From: Amanita rubescens
Lineage: Eukaryota > Basidiomycota > Agaricomycetes > Agaricales > Amanitaceae
Assembly (NCBI GenBank): GCA_015039365.1
Contig: WION01000165.1
Location: forward strand, 1 to 64,000
Reading direction: 5' to 3'
DNA: 64,000 nucleotides
In this document: one piece after another, positions 23,853-35,100 of the stretch
How the letters are laid out: the number at the start of each line of letters is the position of its first letter
Numbering within the stretch: position 1 is the stretch's first letter
Program-made: the position numbers and the translations under genes
Notes under the pieces: generated by a model
Seen by the model: only the letters and a program-made list of their open reading frames with translations
The model's database searches: none
What the model was told of the DNA's origin: nothing

Positions 23853-24172
23853 CTAACTCTGAGTGATACTTTAACAAACACTACTGTTCCGGTCCACAGG
23901 TTGTCGTATTCGGACCAGGGAGGAATCAGAGATCCCGCAGTATTCGTGATTGAAGGCGGGACCGCCGTAATCATCAAGAAGGCAGGTCATACATCGCGCC
24001 CAGCTTGATATCTAAGCAAAAAGAGCTCAAGTCTGAATGTGAGAAGAGGGAAAAGAGCCGTACCGGCGGCAGAGGGGATCGGCACAGGTGCATTCGTCTC
24101 GTCATTTCCCAATTTACCCGTCGCTTGCGGAGCAGCAAGTGCAACCATGACTCTCTTATTTGAACGACCTCT
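23853..24172. other. Junction region right of the PEX3 duplicate
   Basis: Unique sequence beginning exactly where similarity to 30302 stops. A 64-codon plus-strand frame at 24039 has no motif. Nothing else is supported. Confidence 0.35.
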
Positions 24173-24659
24173 TTATTTGGAAAAAGTTGTCCTTTTCACG
24201 TCCGACGGAACGTCGTACTTGGGTCCCATGTAAATGCAAATCAAGTTTGCGGCATCAGAAGGGTTAGAATGCCGGACCCATTCCACGGCTTCAACGCTTG
24301 TCTGACGTCAATGTTACCATGTGCCCGAGAGAGTGAATTATGACGTACGTGGTTAGACTCTAGTTCCGCCTCTTCCGAGTCTTCGTCGTCCATGCGAATG
24401 GAATTTAACACGATAAGTTGATAATCGAAAAGATGAGCTAATTCTTGAGGAGCGTCCGTGAGGACTCTCAACATGAAAACATCTTTGACGCGTGTATGAT
24501 CGTCGATGGGCTCATAAGGGTGAATAAACAGAACGTTAGGCAAACGAAAAGGGGTAACATGCAATGAAATGTGGTTGTTTCCCGAAATAATGGTTTCCCG
24601 ATGCCTGATGAAAGAAAGAGAGAGAGCTCAACAGGATCATATGACGAGCATCCACTCAT
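24173..24659 (-). CDS. Short gene or 3' fragment of unknown function
   Basis: A spliced frame on the minus strand. The exon beginning about 24604 (after a CAG acceptor following a CT-rich tract) reads HRETIISGNNHISLHV, PFRLPNVLFIHPYEPIDDH, VFMLRVLTDAPQELAHLFD and DDEDSEEAELESNH, up to a GTACGT donor near 24350. After a short intron it continues TSVEAVEWVRHSNPSDAANL and ends DVKRTTFSK with a stop at 24173-24175. A first exon near 24659 (NSNSTNEWML) is possible. No family was recognised. It could be a complete small protein or the surviving 3' end of a larger gene. Confidence 0.45.
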
Positions 24660-25382
24660 TCGTCGAATTGGAGTTCACTAGCTTAACGTTGTAGCAGAAT
24701 TAATTGAAGGCCACCGTTGCAAACGCGAACCCAGGTGGTGGGAAAGGGCGAAAGCAAACATAAGATCAGGTGCGCCAAAAAATTGGGCCAAACTCGGGCT
24801 ACTATCTACTTTTACGGGCCAAAGAAAAGGGCAAAAACAGGTCACGAGATCACATGAGTCCAGCTTTTCGTCTGGCGGGACATGTTTGGTAAAACCCTCC
24901 TGCGGGTGATTCAGGATGAATCTGCAGTGTCCTTGACACGCCTCTTCGGCCACCTGTTCTGGCCAATGCGAACCTCAACAGACCATGTATACAGGTAAAA
25001 ATCTTACACGCAATCGACAATAATTGCCTTGCTAAGGTGCTGCACAATTCACCTAATTTCATCCTATAGATTACTGAGGCGTCTACATTTACACTGTCAT
25101 GATACCCACTCCCTATGGGTTTAGGTGAAGGTAAAGCCCGGTCCCAGAATAAATAACCTGGACGGTATTGCCGTTGACACTACCAATCTGCAGCCTCTGC
25201 AAAGTGCATCGCATGTAAAATGTCTAGTTTTTTAATTTGCGGAAAACCACTGACTTTTCCATTGGCATGTTGTACCCAATGACTGTTGGGTGGTAGTTGG
25301 CCTTCAGTTATACCACTCAAGATATTTATCGTTCCGCCCCTGATATCGAATGACTGTCCGTGCTATCGAGGGCATATGAGAT
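24660..25382. other. Intergenic, nothing recognised
   Basis: Short frames on both strands without motifs. No splice-joined coding pattern was found. Confidence 0.3.
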
Positions 25383-25538
25383 TCATAATACTAATTTGAG
25401 ATCAAAAGAGTAGTGTACATTGTCCTCCCTTGTCCAGGGACCTTGTACGCTCGTAGCAGTAATTAAAGCAGGCACAGGCGATGCCATGACAGAAGCGCCA
25501 AGCACGAAGAAAGTTAACGCGCGCAGGGATAACTTCAT
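25383..25538 (-). CDS. Possible small secreted peptide (51 aa)
   Basis: ATG 25538 gives MKLSLRALTFFVLGASVMAS, a typical signal peptide (basic start, about 12 hydrophobic residues, small residues before an expected cleavage after MAS or SPVPA). Only about 25-30 residues remain after cleavage, with no Cys and no recognised motif, ending at 25383. A 3' exon may be missed. It could be an effector-like small secreted protein or the first exon of a larger secreted protein. Upstream in-frame codons begin at a non-ATG start and are less likely. Confidence 0.4.
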   Translation of the reverse strand: MKLSLRALTFFVLGASVMASPVPALITATSVQGPWTREDNVHYSFDLKLVL

Positions 25539-27254
25539 TGATGGTATGCTTATAATACTACGCCAGTGAGTGATTATTATGGAATTCAGGTTTGGGTTTG
25601 CTTGCACTTACTGAGTGGACGACTTTTGGATGGTGACCTGCACTGAGGTTTAATGTTTAACAAGGATTTATGTAGAGACCAGCTCTGAGGGGGGGGAGTT
25701 GAATGTAGAGACCAGTTGAGCCTTCGAGCGCAGCTTTATACCTCGCAAGTGCGATAACATATGCATCTCGACCCTTGGGTAACCGTCATCAAGGTCACTG
25801 TCGTCTCACCTTAGCTCGTCAATCATCCCTTGGAGCTGTCATGATGTGCCAAAGCCACGCAGGTTACGCCGATGCTACTACCACCTGGCCATTTCCACAA
25901 AACTCCTCTCCATTTATCCCTCGTGACCCACTATTCTCACCCTACATCCTGCTACATCTTACACGAAAACTAGATCAGATCACCGTTGCATACACGTAAC
26001 ACACCATCGATGGTACTGAAACATGGTCGTGCCAGCATCAGATAATCAAATCAAATATCACGTCCGGATTGCGAACGCCGCTGTAGCACGCCGCTGAGAA
26101 CCTACTTGCTGCAAAACAAAGAGTCGTTTCCATCAGTGTCGGACTTCGAGTCACCTTCGCAATCAGATCGAATTTTACGCATGGCCTTCAAACTTCGGCC
26201 ATACGTTACGTAGAACAGAACACGCTAGTGACTCGAAATCTGAGTGCGAAAGAATGGTCCGAATAAAATAGCATCAGCTAGGTCTAGGAATCCAGGTACG
26301 GCAACAGGGAGTGATATCAGGCAATACATCTTGATACATAAAACAGCGGTTATAACGCGAACGTCTGATCATTATCGGGTGTGGGAATTTAATGACTACT
26401 TGGGCATTGCTGTGCCTTTTTTATGTGGGAAAGCGGTTGGATTCAGGTGACGCGCGCGATCGTAAAGTCGGAAGGTGATTTTACACTACAAATGGTTCAC
26501 GGTCCGTCTCATTTCTCAGAATGTCGGCTGATTCAACACGATCATGATCAGTATATAGTATATAGTTTTGGATCGATACAACTCAGTAACGCAACGAATA
26601 GCAGCTCTTGAGATGTCATCCAAGGCCTCAGCTACCAAGAACAACTCCAATGCCAACGGCGGTCTTTTGAGCTGCGTCAAACAACCCAGCCAGTACAACG
26701 TCACGAAACTCGCATCATGCCCGAGGTCCTTTCAGGCCTCGGAACTATTGCTTTTGCACATATCGCATAACGTATAGCATTTCTATTTTAAAAAAGTACT
26801 ATATTATCAGCTGGCTATCATTAACGTATGCAGTAGTAAATGGAGGACGAAGAGACATTCGATGCATTAAAAGATCTAGCTCTATTTCTCGATAATTAAG
26901 ATACAACTAATACTGGTATAAAGTCCGTTGTATATGTATGATGTCCATTTGTTGAAATATAGCGAGGGGAGCGGGGTGTTCGAATAGGAATCACTTAGTA
27001 TTCGTCCGTAGATTAGCGACTTATATAGACTATAGTGTAACAACGAAATCTTCTCGGCGCACAGGGCCGTATCCTCAAACGCTCCCTCGCCGAGTCCTCG
27101 CCCGCCTCCTACGCTCCCTCGTCGTCTACCCCTTGTCCTCCATCTCCATCCGCCTCTCCGTCTCCCCCGGTTCCACCTCCTGCGCACAGCGCGTGTCCAG
27201 CCGTACCAGCGGCTGTCGTCTTCCTCGGCGGCCGTACATCCGATTCCAACACCA
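25539..27254. other. Long intergenic stretch, mostly featureless
   Basis: About 1.7 kb without a supported gene. It contains the Pro/Ser-rich repeat copy at 27065-27240, a run of G at about 25690, and an AT-rich part at 26780-27020. The Arg/Gly-rich minus frame at 26882-27187 is the reverse of the Pro/Ser-rich repeat and is not called. Confidence 0.4.
27065..27240 (+). repeat. Pro/Ser-rich segment, copy 2 (partner at 7950-8112)
   Basis: Shares ctcaaacgct, tcctcg, ctccctcgtcgtctacc and ttccacctcc blocks with 7950-8112 in the same order. One plus-strand frame encodes AESSPASYAPSSSTPCPPSP and ends in AHSACPAVPAAVV. It may be a relic exon of a Pro-rich protein or part of an old mobile element. 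Confidence 0.55.
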
Positions 27255-28556
27255 TTAGTCTATGTTACGACTTCTCTTACTTTTCTTATCCCTCATGCTC
27301 TCGAAATATCTATGATCTAGGACACCGAGTGCCGCACTGTGCCGCAGCGTCCCAAACCCAACTTGTGGAGTCTCGGGGTTCGCATCAAATACCGTATATA
27401 CGTTCATCATAAACCTATCCATCCGTTATTAGTCTCAAGCGTCTCTTGCAAGAAAAAAGAAAACCGTACCAGGCACCCAATATCCATCTCCTCCTAGTCA
27501 ACCTCGAATCTTCCTGAATCACCCCCGCACACATCGCCGGATTCAATGTCAACTGTTCAAGTTTAAAACTTTTTATCATCGTAAATAGGCCGTGCTTGCC
27601 AAGATCAGAAAACTTACTTTTCAGGCGCAACGACCCATTTTTTATTTTCCCACTGAAAGCTCACGCTCGGGTTCTTGTCGCAAGGGTAAACATGGAAACC
27701 ATGTATCTTCTGGTGTTCCACTCCCATCGACGCGTAGACAAGTTTCACTTCTTCCCGCGGACCTCTTATAAAAGCCGTTCTGATATCAATCGCGGCGTGG
27801 ACACCCAATATCAACCCCTTTTCATCATTCACATTGATCTGTCCACCTGGAATGAACCAGTAAAAAGGATAATCGAAACCTCTGAGCTTGGCGGTATAGA
27901 CTCGACTATACTCAACATCACCGGTGTAAAAGTCCCTGTCGGTCCCACCGAGGTGAAGCTCGGATTGACTTCTTGAAAGGTAGAGTGCGAAAATGGGCTT
28001 GGAAATAACGTTTTCTAAAACGGAGTTGTGGATAAAGGAAGGTTTTCCAACTTTGAATAACTGGTTTGTTTGGTGATGATAACTTACCCTCCGTAAAACC
28101 GGGGTTGGGGGGGGGCACATCCGATAATTTCGTCGTACCCACAAAATATTGTTCCGTCAACTTGAATTCAGTGCCCGCAAAAGTCATTGTATCTCCATAC
28201 GTCTCTCCCTTTGCCGTTGCACCGCCGCGACATGGAAGTTGAAAAGTCCTCGAGGCGATTTTATCCGCCGTCCCTGATTTACTTGGATCATATTTCCGTT
28301 GAGTTTGGTATTCTTTATTTTTGAATTCCGTCGTGAAAACCCACGAGTCAGATAAACTCGTGTCGATCATGACAGGGAATTGTTGAGGAGGGGTCCCCAC
28401 GCCGATCGGTATAAGCCACGTATTTCGTTGTCTAATGAGTGATACAGAAATCGGTTTTTCGTAAATAGGTTCCCGAGAAGCTGGCCTCTCGGGAAGTGGT
28501 TTATTGAGGTCGGGTTTCTCAGAAGTTTTGGCTGTTGGACTGTCTTTTTCCCGACG
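27255..28556 (-). CDS. Pepsin-like aspartic protease homologue with altered active-site triplets, probably inactive
   Basis: Pepsin (A1) fold read over about five minus-strand exons: PIGVGTPPQQFPVMID followed by TSLSDSWVFTTEF (about 28400-28310), FALYLSRSQSELHLGGTDRD (about 27990), FYTGDVEYSRVY, WFIPGGQINVNDEKGLILGV then AAIDIRTAFIRGP (about 27850-27760), and WILG(A)W joined across an intron at 27469-27415 to FMMNVYTVFDANPETPQVGF, ending KKSKRSRNID with a stop at 27255-27257. The family needs two DTG (or DSG) triplets. Here the first is DTS and the second DIR; both Asp remain but the Gly are gone. No signal peptide exon was found. Coding evidence stops at about 28556, only about 50 bases from the edge of the PEX3 duplicate at 28604, so the 5' end may have been removed by that rearrangement. 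Confidence 0.78.
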
Positions 28557-28603
28557 AAGGAACTGGGAAAGGACCTATGGTTAATACGCGCCGTATGTCT
28601 CTT

Positions 28604-30302
28604 AGTATTACGAATACATGCATATATTACGGAATTTCATCGATATACTGTTTGACCCCATGATATGTTTAGTCTCTTCCCGCGATGCCCTATTCCGCTC
28701 GCTTTGAAAGTAGGGAAACCGAGAGACGAATATTCAGTCGCTACATGCGGGAGGTGGACGCATCTGCTACAAATGGCCGTTACCCCACAACTTGAGCTCG
28801 TACCCGTCTATTGGACTAATAAATGGAGCTACAACTATCACAACACTTTTACTTTCTCTTCGAATTTCGAGAATACAATCGCGGACAGACACGGAACCTC
28901 GCGAAGCACCAACAGAGACTACAAATAAAGTATTAAGGCCCGCACGTTATCTCCGGATAAGATGAAATAACTCACGTCAACCAACTCGTTCGGTAACCCA
29001 CGGAGCGCTAACCGGCTCCACTTTGCCAATCCAGGTAACAGTCCAGCTAATCGTATCCGCACTTCCTCCCCCGGCGCATCTTCACTCGCGACAAACACGC
29101 TCTTCTCGAGCCCTTCAAACAACACCGAAGTCGCAGAGTCCAAACACGCCTCCAGGACGTATTCGAAATCGGGTGACGTGATGACCGCTCGCGTTTCTTC
29201 TACGAGCGACACGAATGGAGGATCTTGGACGTGCTTCAGCATGGGATGTGGGTGTGTTTCAGGATGTGGTGGCAGATGGGAAACGGAAGCGCAGTCTATG
29301 CATGCATCCGCGTCTTGGTCAATGCCGTTTCGGTGGTGCACGTGGTTATGTGCACCAGTTGGATTCACGAGTGGATTGTGAGAAAAAATGGGAGCAACGT
29401 TATGCGGATTGCGGGAGTTGTTAAACATGCCCGATAATCCGGTAGCCGGCGACGCGTCAAAGTCATGAGATAGTTCAGAGAATGATTGTGTTGTGGTATC
29501 GTGTGTTTGCGATGATTGATCATCCCGCGACGTAGATGGGTCTGGTGAAGATTCAGAGAGGAATCCTCCTTGTGTCAGCACATGTTGGATCATCTCTGGT
29601 GTAGGAGGAAGTAAAGTCGATAGGAAGCTAAGGCTTAGTCAGTACTGCGCGAACGTAGTTCATTATGTGACTTACTTGATTCTTCGCCCATGCCCTTCAA
29701 AGGTGACCTCATGTTCTACGCGCCTCCGCACATCTCTGATTAAACGATGAAGATCAATCGCAGCAAGTTTGGTTTTGAGAGAGACACTGCAGCAGTATCA
29801 GCATATATCCATAAACGATGACAAAAAGCATAGCACACGAACCCTTCAAACACTTCCTCTACTCCTCTTCTCACCCTCTCCCCAACGTCCTTCCAGCCCA
29901 CGTGCAATATCCACCAACTCAGGGTCAAGAACTTCCGCTCAACTTCCTCCGTAATCATATCCCCCTCTAACTCCCCCTCCTCCGCCTCATCTTCGAGCAT
30001 CGACAAGTCCACGGATAGCAAATCTTGAATCATTTTTGTTGAATGACTTAGCAGGAGATTGGGTAAAGATAACTCTGACTCTAGTTGCTCTTGTAACCTT
30101 TCTTCGCGTTCCACGTCAAGGACGGAGTTGACATACTTGGACCGTGCGAGTACTGTTAGTTGGATCGTTGTAAGAAGACAGAGGAGTGTAATTGAGTATA
30201 GAGTTGTTAGCGTTCTCGTAAATGCTGTATTCAGGTCAGCAACGCTTTATCAGAGTGGTGATTGGGGGCGTACTGAGCATCTTCACTTCGTTCCAGAGTT
30301 CT
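28604..30302 (-). repeat. Segmental duplicate of the PEX3 3' region, copy 2 (native context)
   Basis: Partner of 21817-23852. This copy is continuous with the complete PEX3 gene and so is the likely source. It lacks the about 310-base extra segment of copy 1. Confidence 0.88.
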
Positions 30303-31146
30303 ACTTTCGTCCTGGAAGGTGCGGAATCTGAAGCAGCCGACATGCTCGCCACGCTATCGGACTAGAAGAACCAACGGTGAACAGTGCACGGAGGGTGATT
30401 CATGAACGACTTGCCAGTCGAGATTCGTTGCCCACGCTACCTTCTGTCAGTACAGAGTCAGATAGCTGATGCTCGTTTGGTATGTGATACGATGAGCTAT
30501 CCCCTGAGAGAGGCCGAGGGGAGCGCCCTGAGGTGGAAGCTTCCATCCAGCTGTTAATGCCAGAGCTTTCACCATCCCTCGACGAGGCATCCACAAAGGA
30601 CGTCGAAGCCGTCGATCCAGCCTCTGACCGGACCTCCAAGTCCACGTGAACCATGCTCGATCCCAAACTCCGCTGAGTCCCATCTCGTTCATGTTGCGTG
30701 GCAGCGTTAGGCTTGGAGTGGGAGTGACCCTCATCAGGATTCGCCTCGTGCTGCTGTCGTATAGTCTGCTGCAACCCGGCCGTGGTACGCGCCTTCGACC
30801 TGGCTTGGAGTTCTTGCGTCAGAGATTCGACGTCCATGCCTTCCATAATCTGTTCGGCTAGCGTGGGTAGCAGCGCGAGGACGGTGTACGACACGTCTTC
30901 TTGCGCGGTTTGGAATCGCCTTTTGAGCCTATAATATGATACGTTTAATAATTGCACAATAAAAGAGGGCTGTGAAGGGATACTGTACGCTTCGCGAGCG
31001 AGTTTCTCTTGATCCAATTTGACTTTAAGCTCTTCCAACCGGTCGGTGACATACCGCTGCACTAGATAAACGCCTCCAACAAATGCAGCGGTCTTTGCCA
31101 GCCCTTTTCTTCTCTCGTAGATGTAGGTCCTCATTGACTGAAGCAT
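28838..31146 (-). CDS. PEX3: Peroxisomal biogenesis factor 3 (Pex3)
   Basis: Pex3 is the peroxisomal membrane anchor that docks Pex19 and inserts peroxisomal membrane proteins. ATG 31146 begins MLQSMRTYIYERRKGLAKTA, then FVGGVYLVQRYVTDRLEELK, the usual Pex3 start with a short membrane segment. EDVSYTVLALLPTLAEQIME and DVESLTQELQARSKA follow. A Ser-rich spacer (about 30700-30420) leads to an intron and SRTKVELWNEVKML, then AFTRTLTTLYSITLLCLLTT, ARSKYVNSVLDVEREERLQE, KFLTLSWWILHVGWKDVGER, LPPTPEMIQHVLTQGGF, DFEYVLEACLDSATSVLFEG, and the last exon VPCLSAIVFSKFEEK with a stop at 28838-28840. All parts are in frame, so this is the working copy. It shares a 136-base divergent promoter region with the 77-aa protein gene at 31283. 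Confidence 0.92.
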
Positions 31147-31282
31147 GGCTGTTGTTGGCTGCTAACGCGGACCGGATGACGAGGGAGGTAGGGTTAGGTC
31201 TAGGGTTTACTATTTAGTCATATTGTGATCTAGGGTTAGGAGTCCGTCCCTTCCGACTACAACACCGCGAACGAAAATTGAC
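31147..31282. promoter_or_regulatory. Short divergent promoter region between PEX3 and the 77-aa protein gene
   Basis: Only 136 bases separate the two start codons, so both promoters must lie here or within the genes. It contains repeated tagggtt words (31190-31230). A related stretch is found upstream of the pseudogene at 39844. Confidence 0.5.
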
Positions 31283-31727
31283 ATGGTGAGCGAGCTTTGG
31301 TGTTACTGGATGTCCGTGAAGCTGATTTGGAGCATAGGGGGGAGGCGCAAGGTATCCGTATCCGACGTATGTGTGGTCTCCGGCAGGTAGCCTCTCATCT
31401 ACGTCTCAACCTCAGCTGGTTGTGAACAACTCTTCTTTAGGTGGCTGGTGGACTCGACCTCATAATTGGCTATCGAACACAGCTATTGCGTTTACTGGTA
31501 TTATCGCGGCGACTGCTATGGTGTGGAGCATTAGTGCAAAGAACGAGGTTCGCAGGTTCACACATCGTCGTCGTGGTTGAGGTGCTCATAGGTGTACAGA
31601 GAAGAACCATCCAGCCTGATAGACCTATACCGTCTATGCTTGTGCGTGTCACTTGTACCATGTGCTTCGGGCGATCATTGACTCCCCTCTGCAGTGGGCG
31701 AAGGAGTTCAGAGAGAAGAAGGAATAG
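31283..31727 (+). CDS. Small conserved single-pass membrane protein (77 aa), probably mitochondrial
   Basis: Five tiny exons join in phase: 31283-31285 (the ATG alone), 31338-31386, 31441-31547, 31600-31641 and 31695-31727. The product runs MGGGARYPYPTYVWSPAGGW, WTRPHNWLSNTAIAFTGIIA, ATAMVWSISAKNERRTIQPD, RPIPSMLWAKEFREKKE. There is one membrane helix (AIAFTGIIAATAMVWSI, residues about 32-48) with charged ends. I recall similar small fungal proteins with a YP..VWSP.GGWW start and an IPSM.WAK.F end but cannot name a function. Splicing restores a frame at every junction, strong support for a real gene. Two broken copies exist at 39844-40120 and 47830-48065. Confidence 0.72.
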
Positions 31728-32166
31728 ATTCCTTTCCAATTCCTTTAGATATCTAAAGCAAACTCACTTGGCATCTACGTCTGAGCGGCACCACGTAATG
31801 CGATTGTACCCTAACGGAGTAGTCCCCATGAACGAGGCGTGATCGTATTGGTCTTTCCTTAACCTATTTGTTCGGTAACTACCCTTTCCGTCGTAGATGG
31901 ACATGCCAGCAGCAAACTGTGTGCCCCTCGAAATTCGTCGAGTTATCATGACTGCCAGTCTCTGCCAGGTCTTAAACTTCTAAGTTTCCTGAATTCGAGG
32001 CCCAATATGAACGTATTTATTTAGTTTGAGTGGACAGTGTCAGTTATTCACTACCCTTGAAAGTTGCCGATATATGTATGCCTCTGCCTTTTTTGACCAA
32101 TTCGGTCGGCGTTTATTTAAATTGCAGGACAATTTTGGGCGCTAAACTTCCTTTCCACAATCAATC
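31728..32166. other. Intergenic between the 77-aa gene and unit A
   Basis: Shared with 40120-40759 in the duplicated copy. The tract gcgctaaacttc lies 20-30 bases before the unit A ATG and again before the unit C ATG (54430-54440), and in diverged form before unit B, so it may be a conserved promoter or leader element. Confidence 0.45.
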
Positions 32167-35100
32167 ATGGATCCCCCTCAGGTATCGATGCCTTCTACCG
32201 TCCCCATCGAGCCAACCCTTGTACCCACGACAGACGAGATTGCGGAGGAATGTCCGAGGTAACGTATTTGCAGTCACTGATGGATCCAACTGAACGCGAT
32301 ACAGATTCCGGATCCTTATCGTTGGTCGCGTAAGACTTGTTTACCGTCCCATCTGCATGTTCAGTTCATGGATCCCGTGATAGCCCGGCGTAGGGAAATC
32401 GTCGCTTATCAACGCTATATTCAAGATCTCTCTAACGGTCTACCTTCTGTCACTGTTACCCATCAACAACTTAACGAGATATAGGATGTCCGACATTTTG
32501 AAGCAGGCACAGCCAAAATCAACGAAGGAATCACGTCGCCTCACAATAAACACCTCGTCATCCATAACTCTGAAGGTTATGAGCCAGGAGACGAAGAAAA
32601 GTTCCGCATTTTGGAGAAATTTATCACAGAGCGGAGTCAGAAAAAGACCATTAGCAAGAGGCTTCATGCAATTTGGTGTGCTCATAGATGATATGAATCG
32701 GACATTCCAATTCATATTATTCGACAGGTTATGCATTTCTGCACCTTACGATGGTGGCTCAATATTCCAATCATGGGACGAGAGGATTTTCAGGTTAAAT
32801 CAGCGCAAAGGTGATCACTTGCGATCCATATCCCGATTTTTGCTGATTATGATAACAGTGCCAATGATCGTCGTTTATACAAAGTTTGACCTTTTCATGG
32901 CGTACAACCGGCGCAAGGGCAAAGGCAACACGGGGAAGGGTGACGGTAGTCTGGAGTCCGCAGAGAAACATTTCTATGAGAAGTATAGCCAGTTATTCGC
33001 GATATCTACGAAGAACATCGAGGGGCAGATATCACACACTATTGTCTCACGTGCGTTCGTGTCTCCACTTCTTACTCTTATTCACATTTCCATCCAGAAT
33101 TTCAGCCCGAAACCTTGCTACGACTAGTCGAAATTACAAGGCAAAATGTACGCGCCGAGTCTATGAACATATCGAATGGGCTTTCACCCGGTAGATGACA
33201 TTCCTTCAATACAGCTCTTTCAATAACCGGTTTGCAGGATCAGTTGAAGACTTTTTGGATGCAACACAGATTAATTTTGCAACAGCGCAGCGTGATGATA
33301 CGTCGGATAAGATCGACGCGTCAATAAAGTAAGTGTCTATCTAAAATAGGATAGACCTAGCGCCTTATCATTATCATAGAGTAGGGAAAAAACGTAAATC
33401 GAACTCTCAGCTTTTTTTCAATATCCTCACTACAATTCACAGAGCATTGGAGAGCAATAGCATCTGGGATGCACTTCCTCAATTTTAGCCTGAAAAAGTG
33501 CTTGGACGTGATACACAAAGACCTTGTTGGCATTTGGAACATCCGAGATATGGAAGGGGTGTGTGCAAGAGAACATCTTAAATGCGTCTTTGGATTCATC
33601 ATATCTTGATAGTTCTTTCTCAGTGATGCGTTTTCTCGCCAGATGTTGATCTTTGTGGGTGAACTTAGTAATCAGGATCAGGGGAGTGACAGCCCAATGT
33701 GAGCAAATATAACACATCAATAACTAATTAAGATAATCAACGTAATTAACGAAAAGGGGTACGATGGCGCCGGCGGTACTAGCGAATTTGTCGGCCAGCA
33801 TGTTCACAAAGGATGGTAAGCACGTGCGGCTCTTTATCGCAACGTATGCTCAACTTGTGACAGGCCCGAGCACGTCCGTTGTCTGATGGGTTACGTAGTG
33901 GATCTTACGCTCATCCTACAAGCCGTTTTCCTAGATTCCCTTCAAGATCGTTGCGAGGGCAGAGTTTCACTAGACCGCGTAAAGGAAGTTATTTACGAGT
34001 TTTATTTCTCGGAAAAGAAAAAACGTATTCATAATGCAATCCGGGATTTTCAGCCCTCGTTCACAAAGGGTGATGTGGTGGATAAGATCGAGTCTCTGTT
34101 AAAGGAAAATGAGGTGTGCAGATTACACTTTTACCTGAACTCATTATTGATGCGTGCTGTTGACGACCGCCATAGATGACAAAGATGGGCACACAATTTG
34201 ACTTAAATAGACCAGTCCTTCCATCTTTGCTCAGAATACTCAGGTTCGAAGTGGGTACTTTTGAGCTATCACCGCTCCGTCGCTAATGACTTCCAGCTAA
34301 ACGCTAACGGCCTGATAGTAAACCGGATTATCCTCGAGCTTACGCGCAAGCTATTCGATTCACTATCCGATTCTCCAGAGTATGTCAGACCCGACTATGG
34401 CACTATCCTTTCTGAGCTAGATAATCCCTCTGACATCGAAGTATTACTTGATTTTATCTTAAACGTGCGCTTGTTTTTGTCGCGCTTGATCCACACTGTT
34501 ATTTACTTCATTCAGCTACTCCTTCATGGCAACCTGTCGGAATCTGGTATTCCGGCTGCGAACCGGAGAGCTAGGCGCCTGATATTCAAACTTACATCTA
34601 CGACGAATGTCATTCCAAGGTCACTATTTATTACCGACGTCAAAAGAGAAATGGATTCTGGCGCCGTTGGTAGCGGTGGCTTTGCAAGTGTTTTCAAAGG
34701 CGAATACGGAGGGCGGCTAGTCGCATTGAAATTACTGAACGTCAGTTGATCGCCATCTTCAACTTCCCAATACTGATCTGTTGGCAAAGAGCTCGGTCCG
34801 AAACGATTTCCTTAGAGAAGCTGTTGCATGGCGATCACTTTCGCATCGCTTTATCCTTCCTTTTTTGGGAATTTATGAAGAAAAACCTTCGGCATTCTTA
34901 GTATCACCATTCATGACGAACGGAACTTTAGGTGAATGGAGAAAGAAGCAGAAGCAACCTGTGGCTGAAATACATAGGCTGGTAAGACGATAGTAGTCGG
35001 CTAAAACAGTTAGACGACATAGCTAATGTCCATTATAGATGCTAGAGGTAGGTGAGGGCGTTCAGTATCTTCACTCAGATGGAATTATACATGGTGACTT

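Larger units (their letters stand above)
31192..34420 (+). repeat. Segmental duplication, copy A (copy B at 39766-43060)
   Basis: Collinear similarity covers the tagggtt-containing leader, the 77-aa gene, its 3' flank, and the GTPase plus helical part of unit A up to the first kinase linker. The kinase cassettes beyond are paralogous but much more diverged. Copy A has the intact small gene and copy B a broken one, so A probably keeps the ancestral state. Confidence 0.8.

Noticed and set aside
26882..27187. Arg/Gly-rich minus-strand frame resembling an RGG protein
   Set aside because: It is the reverse complement of the Pro/Ser-rich repeat. Composition alone makes it Arg/Gly-rich.
31185..31235. 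Interstitial telomere-like TTAGGG words
   Set aside because: Only scattered tagggtt words, not a tandem array. They also occur near 39770 and 61400-61510 as part of duplicated leaders.
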